This document shows positions 35,027 to 43,593 of a stretch of 64,000 nucleotides of DNA, one piece after another. Position 1 is the stretch's first letter. Every line of letters starts with the position of its first letter. The notes under the pieces were generated by a model, which saw only the letters and a list, made by a program, of their open reading frames with translations, was not told the DNA's origin and did not search any database. Origin of the DNA: UBA10649 sp037130755 (GTDB lineage: Bacteria > Actinomycetota > Actinomycetes > S36-B12); contig JBAXSI010000001.1 of the NCBI GenBank assembly GCA_037130755.1, forward strand, positions 124,001-188,000. Reading direction: 5' to 3'. A program made the position numbers and the translations under genes.

Positions 35027-35061
35027 ACAGCCGTCGGCCAGTGGAAGGAAGACGGCCATGA
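35023..35061 (+). CDS. 12-codon relay ORF between zwf and opcA
   Basis: ATG at 35023 overlaps the zwf stop (ATGA) and its own TGA at 35059-35061 overlaps the opcA ATG (ATGA). The peptide is MNSRRPVEGRRP. A ribosome ending zwf could restart here, then restart on opcA, bridging a 31-bp gap that would otherwise break the 4-bp coupling used elsewhere in this operon. The flanking direct repeat AGACGGCCATGA, once at each junction, suggests a small tandem duplication made it. An independent GGAAGG site also serves opcA, so the peptide may not be needed. Confidence 0.45.
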   Translation: MNSRRPVEGRRP

Positions 35062-35954
35062 TCCGGCTCGAGGACACCAGCGGCGGAGCGGTCGCGGCGG
35101 CCATCGCATCCGAGCGCCATCGCATGGGCTCATCTGCCACCGGGATGGTGCTCACCCTCCTCATTCTCAGCGACGAGGAGTCGCAGGCTGATGCCACTGC
35201 GGCGGCGGTGAGTGCTGCCCGACAGCACCCGATGCGGATCGTGACGTTGATCCCTCGGCCCGGCAAGGACACCCGACTCGATGCCGACATCTCCGTCGGC
35301 GGCGACGACGGTCCTGGCGAGGTCGCAGTCCTTCGACTCCGCGGCAAGCTCGCCGAGCACGCGAATTCCGTCGCGGTGCCGCTGCTTCTGAGCGACACTC
35401 CCGTCGTCGCCTACTGGCCGGCACACTCACCGGACATTCCCGACGACGATCCGATCGGGCGACACGCGCAGCGCCGGATCACCGACTGCGCTGCGGCACT
35501 CGACATCACCCGTGAACTCGCGGACCGCAAGGCCGGCTACCGTCCAGGCGACACGGACCTCAGCTGGACCCGCCTGACCCCGTGGCGGTCGGTGCTGGCA
35601 TCCGCGCTGGACCAGCCAGCCGGCAAGATCTCTCACGTCACGATCGAGGCCGAGGACAACAACCCGAGCGCGCTCCTGCTGACCACGTGGCTCGGTCGTC
35701 GCCTGCACTGCCCGGTCGAGTTGAAGACGAGCGGAGGCCCCGGCATCACGCAGGTACGCCTCGTCTCGGCGAGCGGGGACATCACTGTCAGCAGGACCGA
35801 CGGCGTCAACGCGGTCCTGTCCCGCCCGGACACTCCGGACTCGCGCGTCGCCCTGCCGAGACGGGACCTCGCCGAACTGCTTTCCGAGGAACTGCGCCGA
35901 CTCGACCCTGACGAGGTCTACGGCGAGGTCATCACCCACGAGGGTGGCCAGTGA
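35058..35954 (+). CDS. opcA: Glucose-6-phosphate dehydrogenase assembly protein OpcA
   Basis: 298-aa OpcA protein, required for full activity or assembly of Zwf in cyanobacteria and actinobacteria. Family segments LPLLLSDTPVVAYWPAHSP-like (VPLLLSDTPVVAYWPAH), RRITDCAAALD, DLSWTRLTPWRSVLASALD and KISHVTIEAEDNNPSALLLTTWLGRRL are clear. ATG with GGAAGGAAG upstream. Coupled to pgl by GTGA. Confidence 0.93.
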   Translation: MIRLEDTSGGAVAAAIASERHRMGSSATGMVLTLLILSDEESQADATAAAVSAARQHPMRIVTLIPRPGKDTRLDADISVGGDDGPGEVAVLRLRGKLAEHANSVAVPLLLSDTPVVAYWPAHSPDIPDDDPIGRHAQRRITDCAAALDITRELADRKAGYRPGDTDLSWTRLTPWRSVLASALDQPAGKISHVTIEAEDNNPSALLLTTWLGRRLHCPVELKTSGGPGITQVRLVSASGDITVSRTDGVNAVLSRPDTPDSRVALPRRDLAELLSEELRRLDPDEVYGEVITHEGGQ

Positions 35955-36727
35955 GCCCAGTCGAGGTCCTGCGGCATCCGGACGCCGCCGACCTCGCGGA
36001 GGCTGCCGCCGCACGCCTGATCACGACGATCGTCGAGCGGCAGTCGGCCGCCGGAAGCGCTTCGATCTGCCTGACCGGTGGACGGATCGGCACCGCGGTC
36101 CTCGCCGCCGTTGCCGGCAGCCCCGCGTGCGATGCCGTCGACTGGTCGGCCGTCGACATCTGGTGGGGCGACGAGCGGTACCTGCCCTCCGGCGACCCTG
36201 AACGCAATGAGACTGGCGCTCGAACCGACCTCCTCGACCTGGTCGACGTCGATCCGGCCCGCGTGCACCCGATGCCGACGCCAGACCAGTCCGGCGGAGA
36301 TGTCGACCGGGCCGCGGAGATGTACGCGCAGGACCTGGCCCGCGCGACCCATCCTGACGACCACGGGGCGGCGCCGTCGTTCGACATCCTCATGCTCGGC
36401 ATCGGGCCCGATGGGCACGTGGCCTCGCTGTTCCCCGAGCAGCCCGCACTCCACGACACCCGCTCGTGCACGGCCGTGCGCGGAGCCCCCAAGCCGCCGC
36501 CCGTGCGCATCTCGTTGACGTTCCCCTCCATCGAGGGCGCCAAGGAGGTCTGGATCCTGGCCAGCGGCGAGGAGAAGGCCAGCGCGGTACGCCTGGCCCT
36601 GACCGCGGAGGCCGGAAGGTTCCAGGTACCGGCCGCCGGGGCCCGCGGCCGCGAGCGCACCCTGTTCCTGCTCGACGAGTCGGCCGCGAGCAAGCTGCCG
36701 TCGACGATGGGACGGCCCAGCGCATAG
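35951..36727 (+). CDS. pgl: 6-phosphogluconolactonase
   Basis: 258-aa DevB/Pgl enzyme hydrolysing 6-phosphogluconolactone, the product of Zwf. Signature LTGGRIG, WWGDERYLPSGDPERNET and GIGPDGHVASLFPEQPAL are intact. GTG start overlaps the opcA stop. Last gene of the operon, with a bidirectional hairpin 2 bp beyond its stop. Confidence 0.94.
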   Translation: MSPVEVLRHPDAADLAEAAAARLITTIVERQSAAGSASICLTGGRIGTAVLAAVAGSPACDAVDWSAVDIWWGDERYLPSGDPERNETGARTDLLDLVDVDPARVHPMPTPDQSGGDVDRAAEMYAQDLARATHPDDHGAAPSFDILMLGIGPDGHVASLFPEQPALHDTRSCTAVRGAPKPPPVRISLTFPSIEGAKEVWILASGEEKASAVRLALTAEAGRFQVPAAGARGRERTLFLLDESAASKLPSTMGRPSA

Positions 36728-36728
36728 C

Positions 36729-36758
36729 ACGACCCCGGACCGATCGGCCCGGGGTCGT
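36729..36758. terminator. Bidirectional terminator between pgl and rbpA
   Basis: Perfect 10-bp stem ACGACCCCGG / CCGGGGTCGT with a 10-nt loop, followed on the plus strand by TCTTGTGTT. It sits between converging genes pgl (ends 36727) and rbpA (ends 36776) and can stop transcription from both sides. Confidence 0.85.
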
Positions 36759-36775
36759 CTTGTGTTCGGTGCCGC

Positions 36776-37108
36776 CTAGACGCCGCGAAGCTTCTGCAGT
36801 GCCTCTTCGAGGATGGCCGCGCCGTCCTTGTCGGACCTGCGCTCCTTCACATACGCGAGGTGCGTCTTGTAGGGCTCGATCTTCGGCGGGGCCGGCGGGT
36901 TCTCCTTGTCCGGACCGGCCGGCAGGCCGCAGCGCGGGCAGTCCCACTCTTCCGGGATGGCCGCGTCGACCGCAAAGCTCGGCTTGGACTCATGCCCGCG
37001 CGAGCACCAGAACGACACCCACATGCGTGGGGCGGCCTCGCCGCGCTCGGCCTCGCCCATGGGGCCAGCACCGACACGGCTGCCGCGGATTGCGCTTCCT
37101 CCGGCCAT
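36776..37108 (-). CDS. rbpA: RNA polymerase-binding protein RbpA
   Basis: 110-aa RbpA, the actinobacterial transcription factor that binds RNA polymerase and group 1/2 sigma factors and stabilises the open complex. N-terminal tail AIRGSRVG, the central zinc-binding-like core with FWCSRGHE and CPRCG, the basic linker and sigma-interaction region ending EEALQKLRGV are conserved. ATG with GGAG upstream, 19 bp after secG; likely cotranscribed with secG. Confidence 0.95.
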   Translation of the reverse strand: MAGGSAIRGSRVGAGPMGEAERGEAAPRMWVSFWCSRGHESKPSFAVDAAIPEEWDCPRCGLPAGPDKENPPAPPKIEPYKTHLAYVKERRSDKDGAAILEEALQKLRGV

Positions 37109-37127
37109 TCTTGTGGGTCTCCTCGTG

Positions 37128-37376
37128 CTAGGCCGCGGCGCTGACGAGCAGCCCTACGGCGACGATGCAGGCGGCCCAGATCAAGGCCAGACCCACCGTG
37201 AGTCGATCAAGGTTCTTCTCGGCGACCGAAGAGCCGCCGATCGATGAGCTCACGCCGCCGCCGAAGAGGTCGGACAGGCCGCCGCCCTTGCCGCGGTGGA
37301 GCAGAATCAAGACCACGAGCAGGACGCTGGTGATCACGAGGATGACGGCGAGCGCGATCGTCAGCGCGGTGATCAT
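37128..37376 (-). CDS. secG: Preprotein translocase subunit SecG
   Basis: 82-aa SecG with two membrane helices (about 4-26 and 60-80) joined by a Gly/Ser-rich loop HRGKGGGLSDLFGGGVSSSIGG, the family hallmark. Part of the SecYEG channel. ATG with GGGAGTAA upstream. A TATCCT -10-like element at 37450-37455 (minus) could give it its own promoter inside the gap to tpiA. Confidence 0.93.
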   Translation of the reverse strand: MITALTIALAVILVITSVLLVVLILLHRGKGGGLSDLFGGGVSSSIGGSSVAEKNLDRLTVGLALIWAACIVAVGLLVSAAA

Positions 37377-37468
37377 TCACTTACTCCCATGGTGTGCTGC
37401 CCGGGTGCGGGCCGGTCAAGTCGGTCCGGCTGTGCGCCAGGACTCCTAGAGGATAGACGCAAGGTCCG

Positions 37469-38265
<797 letters not shown>

Positions 38266-38266
<1 letters not shown>

Positions 38267-39483
38267 CAGGCGTTCTCCTCCAGGACTGCGAGTCCGGGCA
38301 GGGTCTTGCCCTCCAGGAACTCAAGGCTCGCACCGCCACCGGTGCTGATGTGGGTGAACTTGTCCTCATCGACGTCGAGGATGCGAACCGCCGCGGCAGA
38401 GTCGCCGCCACCGATCACGGTGATGGCCGACGAGTCGGCCATCGCGCGGGCCACGGCAAGCGTGCCACCAGCGAACGGCTCCATCTCGAACACGCCCATT
38501 GGCCCGTTCCAGACGACGGTCCCTGCGTCGGCGATCTTGCTGGCGAACAGCTCGCGCGTGCGCGGGCCGATGTCGAGTCCCATCCAGCCATCGGGAATGG
38601 CGTCGGCCGCGACGACCTCCGTGTTCGCATCCGCCGCGAAGGCGTCAGCGATCACGAAGTCGACCGGCAGCAGCAGCTCGACGCCCTTGGCCTTGGCCTG
38701 ATCGATGAAGCCCCTGACGACGTCGATCTGATCCGCCTCGAGCAGCGAGTTGCCGACACCGTGGCCCTGGGCCGCGAGGAAGGTGTAGGCCATGCCGCCC
38801 CCGATGAGGAGTCGGTCGACTCGCGTGATGAGGCTGCCGATCACGCCCAGCTTGTCGCTGACCTTCGAACCACCGAGCACGACCACGAACGGGCGAGCCG
38901 GATCGGCCATGATCTTGCCGAAGACCGACGCCTCCTTGTGCACCAGGCGGCCTGCGGCGTTGGGCAGGAGCCGGGCGACGTCGGTGACCGACGCCTGGTT
39001 GCGATGCACGACGCCGAAGCCGTCGGACACGTACACGTCACCCAAGGCGGCCAGGTCCGCCGCGAGCGCCTCGCGCTCCTCCGCGACCTTGCTGGTCTCC
39101 CGAGCGTCGAACCGGATGTTCTCCAGCAGCAGGACGTCACCGGACTCCAGGGCCGCCACCATCGCGCGGGCATGCGGACCGGTGATGTCGTCGGCGACCT
39201 CCACATCGGCGTCGAGCAGTTCGCTGAGCCGATCGGCGATCGGTTGCAGAGTCAGGCCCTCGACCCGCTCGCCCTTGGCTCGGCCAAGGTGCGCGATCAG
39301 GACGACCTTGGCCCCTTGGTCACGCAAGTACGTGATCGTCGGCAGCGCCGCACGAATGCGGCCGTCGTCGGTGATCACCTTCATGTCGTCCGGACCGTCC
39401 GGGCCATCGGCCAACGGGACGTTGAAGTCCGCGCGGACCAGCACCGTACGCCCGGCGACCTCAAGGTCGTCGAGTGACTTCAT
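38266..39483 (-). CDS. pgk: Phosphoglycerate kinase
   Basis: 405-aa glycolytic kinase. N-terminal VLVRADFNVPLADG, substrate region LIAHLGRAKG, and C-terminal GGGDSAAAVRILDVDEDKFTHISTGGGASLEFLEG nucleotide-site block (split in reading) are conserved. ATG with GAGG upstream, 9 bp after gapA; coupled to tpiA. Confidence 0.97.
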
Positions 39484-39492
39484 CTCAGATCC

Positions 39493-40497
39493 TCAGAGCT
39501 TCGAGCCGACGAGGCCGACGAGGTCAACCAGGCGGTTGCTGTAGCCCCACTCGTTGTCGTACCAGCCGACGACCTTCGCCATGTTGCCGTTCACGTAGGT
39601 CAGGCCCGAGTCGAAGATGCACGACGACGGATCGGTGACGATGTCGGTCGAGACGATCGGGTCCTCGGTGTACTGCAGGTAGCCCTTGAGCGGGCCTTCG
39701 GCCGCAGCCTTGATCGCCGCGTTGATCTCTTCCTTCGTCGCCGCGGTCTTGAGCTCCACGGTGAGGTCGGTTGCCGAGCCGGTCGGGACCGGAACGCGCA
39801 TCGCGTAGCCGTCGAGCTTGCCCTTGAGCTGCGGCATGACGAGGGCGATGGCCTTCGCGGCGCCCGTGGTCGTCGGGATCATGTTGAGGGCTGCCGCACG
39901 CGCGCGACGCAGGTCCTTGTGCGGGTAGTCAAGGACGTTCTGGTCGTTGGTGTACGCGTGGATCGTGGTCATGAGGCCGCGCTCGATGCCGAATGCGTCG
40001 TCGATGACCTTGGCCATCGGCGCGAGGCAGTTGGTGGTGCAGGAGGCGTTCGAGATGACGACGTCCGTGGCGGGGTTGTAGTCCTTGTCGTTCACGCCCA
40101 TGACGATCGTGATGTCCTCGCCCGTTGCCGGCGCGGAGATGATGACCTTCTTGGCACCGGCGGTGACGTGCTTCTTCGCATCCTCGGCCTTGGTGAAGAA
40201 GCCGGTGGATTCGATCACGATGTCCGCGCCGACCTTGGCCCACGGAAGGGCAGCCGGGTCGCGCTCGGCGAAGACCGGAATGGACTTGCCGTCGATGACG
40301 ATCTCGCCTTCGCCAGCTACGACGTCCTTGCCGAGGCGGCCGAGGATGCTGTCGTACTTCAGCAGGTGGGCGAGGGTCTTGGTGTCAGTCAGATCGTTGA
40401 TGCCCACGATCTCGATGTCGGCGCCGCTGGTCAGCACGGCCCGGTAGAAGTTGCGACCGATACGGCCAAATCCATTGATGCCGACCTTGACTGTCAC
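39493..40497 (-). CDS. gapA: Glyceraldehyde-3-phosphate dehydrogenase (NAD type)
   Basis: 334-aa enzyme: NAD fold KVGINGFGRIGRNFYRA, catalytic Cys153 in ASCTTNCLAP, and the C-terminal WYDNEWGYSNRLVDL. The acidic residue after strand 2 (VGINDLTD) indicates NAD preference. GTG start preceded by AAGGAG. First gene of gapA-pgk-tpiA, with its own promoter region carrying a direct repeat. Confidence 0.97.
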   Translation of the reverse strand: MTVKVGINGFGRIGRNFYRAVLTSGADIEIVGINDLTDTKTLAHLLKYDSILGRLGKDVVAGEGEIVIDGKSIPVFAERDPAALPWAKVGADIVIESTGFFTKAEDAKKHVTAGAKKVIISAPATGEDITIVMGVNDKDYNPATDVVISNASCTTNCLAPMAKVIDDAFGIERGLMTTIHAYTNDQNVLDYPHKDLRRARAAALNMIPTTTGAAKAIALVMPQLKGKLDGYAMRVPVPTGSATDLTVELKTAATKEEINAAIKAAAEGPLKGYLQYTEDPIVSTDIVTDPSSCIFDSGLTYVNGNMAKVVGWYDNEWGYSNRLVDLVGLVGSKL

Positions 40498-40567
40498 TGT
40501 CTACTCCTTGACGAAAGGACTTCCGCCTCGTGGGCGGGTACCGGGCAGGTCGCCCGCAAACGCTTCC

Positions 40568-40600
40568 ACCCTATCGAAGCCCGTTACCGAAGTGTTACCG
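40568..40600 (-). promoter_or_regulatory. gapA promoter with an 11-bp-spaced direct repeat
   Basis: The minus strand has TAGGGT (40568-40573) as a -10 candidate. Just upstream, two copies of CGGTAAC (40583-40589 and 40594-40600) are repeated with 11-bp spacing, one helical turn, covering the -20 to -40 region. A dimeric regulator binding there could block or activate RNA polymerase. The regulator is not identifiable from sequence. Confidence 0.5.
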
Positions 40601-40657
40601 GCCAGCGAACAGGCGTCGACCTTTGGACGACGACCCGGCCCAGCCCGGTAGCCCAGG

Positions 40658-41638
40658 TCAGGGCAGGAGCATGTCGGCACCGAGTGCGGACTCGGTACCG
40701 GGGATGCCGAGCTCGCTCGCGCGCTTGTCGGCAAGGGCAAGCAGGCGACGGATGCGACCGGCGATGGCATCCTTGGTCATCGGCGGATCGGCGAGGGCTC
40801 CGAGCTCCTCCAGGCTGGCCTGCTGATGCTCGAGGCGAAGTCGCCCGGCAACGACCAGATGGTCGGGGACATCGTCGCCGAGGATCTCCATGGCACGCTG
40901 CACCCGTGCTCCCGCCGCCACGGCTGCTCGCGCGGACCGGCGCAGGTTGGCGTCGTCGAAGTTCGCGAGCCGGTTCGCGGTGGCCCGGACCTCGCGTCGC
41001 ATCCGCCGCTCCTCCCAGGCGAGAACCGACTCGTGAGCGCCCAGGCGAGTCAGCATCGCGCCGATGGCGTCCCCGTCGCGGATCACCACGCGGTCGACGC
41101 CCCGGACCTCGCGGGATTTTGCCGAGATGCCCAGGCGCCGGGCGGCACCCACCAGTGCCAGCGCGGCCTCGGGTCCGGGGCAGGTGATCTCCATCGATGA
41201 CGATCGGCCCGGCTCGGTGAGGGAGCCGTGCGCGAGGAATGCACCCCGCCACGCGGACTCGCAGTCGCACAGACCGCCGGACACGATCGCCGGCGGAAGG
41301 CCACGCACGGGGCGGCCGCTGCCGTCGACGATGCCCGTCTGTCGCGCGAGCGCCTCTCCTCCGTCCACGACCCTGACGAGGTAGCGCGTGCCCTTGCGCA
41401 GTCCGCCGGACTGCACCATGGCGAGGTCGCTCTCGTGACCATAGATGTCGAAGATGTCCTTGCGCAGACGACGAGCCGTGGCGCCGGTGTCGAGGTCCGC
41501 CTCGATCACGATGTGACCCGAGACGATGTGCAGGCCGCCTGCGAACCTCAGGATCGTGGAGACCTCGGCCTTGCGGCAGCACACCTTGGTGATCTCCACC
41601 CGGCTCAGTTCGTCCTTGACCGCGGCCGTCATCGCCAT
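40658..41638 (-). CDS. whiA: Sporulation/division regulator WhiA
   Basis: 326-aa WhiA: N-terminal LAGLIDADG-like homing-endonuclease fold (VKDELSR, RKAEVSTILRFAGGLHI, GAFLAHGSLTEPGRSSSMEITCPGPEAALALVGAARRLG) and C-terminal helix-turn-helix with ANRLANFDDANLRRSARAA and LADPPMTKDAIAGRIRRLL. WhiA controls division genes in Streptomyces; in non-sporulating relatives the role is less clear. ATG at 41638 (MAMTAAVKDELS) chosen by family N-terminus; GGAG lies 13 nt upstream, a little far, and an ATG two codons later is also possible. Confidence 0.93.
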   Translation of the reverse strand: MAMTAAVKDELSRVEITKVCCRKAEVSTILRFAGGLHIVSGHIVIEADLDTGATARRLRKDIFDIYGHESDLAMVQSGGLRKGTRYLVRVVDGGEALARQTGIVDGSGRPVRGLPPAIVSGGLCDCESAWRGAFLAHGSLTEPGRSSSMEITCPGPEAALALVGAARRLGISAKSREVRGVDRVVIRDGDAIGAMLTRLGAHESVLAWEERRMRREVRATANRLANFDDANLRRSARAAVAAGARVQRAMEILGDDVPDHLVVAGRLRLEHQQASLEELGALADPPMTKDAIAGRIRRLLALADKRASELGIPGTESALGADMLLP

Positions 41639-41698
41639 TGCACTGCCACGCTCCAGTCCCCCCTCAGCGGCGCGCACGGAACCCGGCGCGCCTCACAC

Positions 41699-42688
41699 CT
41701 AGGCGAGCACCGTATCGAATGCGACCGCCAGCCGCTGCGGGTCGTGCTGTCCGGCGGCCTGTGGGTCGGTCTTGGCCACGTCGGTGAGGAACAGGTCCGC
41801 CCCCAGATCCGACGCCGACCGCTCCAGCGCCTCGCGGTCCTCCACGTGATGGCGATCGGCGATCACGGTGTCGATCCGGAGGTCCGGCAGGAAGTTGTAG
41901 AGCACGTCGAGGTACGTGTGCGCGTGGAAGTCGGACGTCTCGCCCACCTGCGGATTGAGGTTGAGCACCACGATTCGCTTGGCCTGGCTGGCGGTGATCG
42001 CCTTCGCGAGCTCGGGGATGACAAGGTGCGGAATGACCGATGTGTACCAGGAGCCCGGGCCGAGGACCAGCGCGTCAGCGTCGCCCACGGCCTCCAGCGC
42101 CTCGTGACAGGCGGGCGGCTCAGGCGGGTCAAGTGAGATGTCGAGCACCGTTCCCGGAGTCGTGGCCACCTCGACCTGCCCCCGAACAACGGTGACTTCG
42201 TCGGGTCGGGCCGGGTCATGACCCATAACCTCGGCGACGATGGTGAGCGGAACCGTCGTGCACGGCAGCACCCGCCCGTGCGCCTCGAGAAGAGAGCCGA
42301 CCCAGTCGAGCCCGGTCACCGCATCGCCGCTCTGCTCCCACAGCGCCGTGATGAGGAGGTTTCCCACACTGTGGCCGGCGAGCTCACCCTCGCCGCCGAA
42401 ACGATGCTGGATGACCTGCTGCCATGTGCGTCCCCACGAGTCGTCGCCGCAGAGCGCGGCCAGAGCCATGCGAAGGTCGCCGGGCGGGATGATGCCGAAC
42501 TCCTCGCGAAGGCGGCCGCTGGAGCCGCCGTCGTCGGCTACGCCGACCACCGCGGTCAGGGAGTCCGTCACGCGCCGCAGTCCTTGCAGCGATGCGGCCA
42601 GACCGTGTCCGCCGCCGAGCGCCACCACGCGGCGCCGGGAGCGACGCCCAAGGGACGAACCCAGATGTGCGCCGCGCCGATTGGTCAT
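41699..42688 (-). CDS. yvcK: YvcK/CofD-like gluconeogenesis factor
   Basis: 329-aa Rossmann-like protein of the YvcK family. RVVALGGGHGLAASLQGLR and VGVADDGGSSGRLREEFGIIPPGDLR are family signatures; ALVLGPGSWYTSVIPHLV follows. YvcK binds UDP-sugars and links carbon metabolism with cell-wall synthesis in several bacteria (Rv1422, CuvA). ATG overlaps the rapZ stop as ATGA; the nine extra residues of the longer frame are rejected. Confidence 0.92.
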   Translation of the reverse strand: MTNRRGAHLGSSLGRRSRRRVVALGGGHGLAASLQGLRRVTDSLTAVVGVADDGGSSGRLREEFGIIPPGDLRMALAALCGDDSWGRTWQQVIQHRFGGEGELAGHSVGNLLITALWEQSGDAVTGLDWVGSLLEAHGRVLPCTTVPLTIVAEVMGHDPARPDEVTVVRGQVEVATTPGTVLDISLDPPEPPACHEALEAVGDADALVLGPGSWYTSVIPHLVIPELAKAITASQAKRIVVLNLNPQVGETSDFHAHTYLDVLYNFLPDLRIDTVIADRHHVEDREALERSASDLGADLFLTDVAKTDPQAAGQHDPQRLAVAFDTVLA

Positions 42689-43593
42689 TCGCGACCCAGG
42701 TCGCGGTGCGTGCACGTCGTGCGAACACCGCCGGCGTTGAGCTTCGCGGCGAGCGCCTCCGACATCGCCACACTGCGGTGCTTGCCACCCGTGCAGCCGA
42801 TCGCCACCGTGACATACCGCTTGCCCTCGCGGATGTAGCCGTCGGCGACGATGCGCACCAGGCGTGTGTACGTGTCGAGGAACTCCTCGGCTCCCGGGCG
42901 CCCGAGGACGTCGACAGCGACCGGATCATCGAGACCCGTCAGCGGGCGCAGCCGCTCGTCCCAGAACGGGTTCGGCAGGAACCGCACGTCCGCGACCATG
43001 TCGGAGTCCACCGGGATGCCGTACTTGAAGCCGAACGAGACCACTGTGCAGGTGAGGACGATCGGCCCCGTCTCACCGAAGGCCTGCTCGATGCGCCGGC
43101 GCAGCTCGTGGACGTTGATGGACGTCGTATCGATGACGAGGTCGGCCTTCGAGCGAAGCTCTCCGAGCAGTTCACGCTCCGCCTGAAGTCCGTCGAGGAT
43201 GCGCGCTCCGTGCTGGAGCGGGTGAGGTCGACGCGAGCTCTCGAATCGACGCACGAGCGACTCGTCGGACGCCTCCAGGAAGACAACCCGCACGTCGACA
43301 CCGTCGCGCGGGAGGGTGCGGACGATCTCGTCGATCCGGCTGAAGAACGAACCGCTTCGCGCGTCGAGGACGACAGCGACGCGCTCCACGTCGGGCGTGT
43401 GCCGGGCGAGGTCGATCGCCGACTCCAGCAGTGACGGGGGCATGTTGTCGATGACGAACCAGCCGAGGTCCTCCAGCGCACGTGCTGCCGTGGACCGGCC
43501 GGCGCCGGACATGCCGGTGAGGAGGACCAGCCTCAGCGCGTGCTCGGGCTCCTGCGTCTCGTCCACGATGGTCCCTTCGACGAAGCCCATCAT
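42685..43593 (-). CDS. rapZ: RapZ-family nucleotide-binding protein
   Basis: 302-aa RapZ/YvcJ. Walker A is GMSGAGRS at 27-34, with Arg where most P-loops have Lys; this is normal in actinobacterial members that I recall. Walker B-like VVFLEASDESLVRRFESSRRPHPL and the C-terminal IGCTGGKHRSVAMSE domain (RNA/amino-sugar sensing in E. coli) are present. In Gram-negatives RapZ guides decay of GlmZ; its actinobacterial role is not established. ATG at 43593 overlaps the uvrC stop as ATGA. Confidence 0.9.
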   Translation of the reverse strand: MMGFVEGTIVDETQEPEHALRLVLLTGMSGAGRSTAARALEDLGWFVIDNMPPSLLESAIDLARHTPDVERVAVVLDARSGSFFSRIDEIVRTLPRDGVDVRVVFLEASDESLVRRFESSRRPHPLQHGARILDGLQAERELLGELRSKADLVIDTTSINVHELRRRIEQAFGETGPIVLTCTVVSFGFKYGIPVDSDMVADVRFLPNPFWDERLRPLTGLDDPVAVDVLGRPGAEEFLDTYTRLVRIVADGYIREGKRYVTVAIGCTGGKHRSVAMSEALAAKLNAGGVRTTCTHRDLGRE

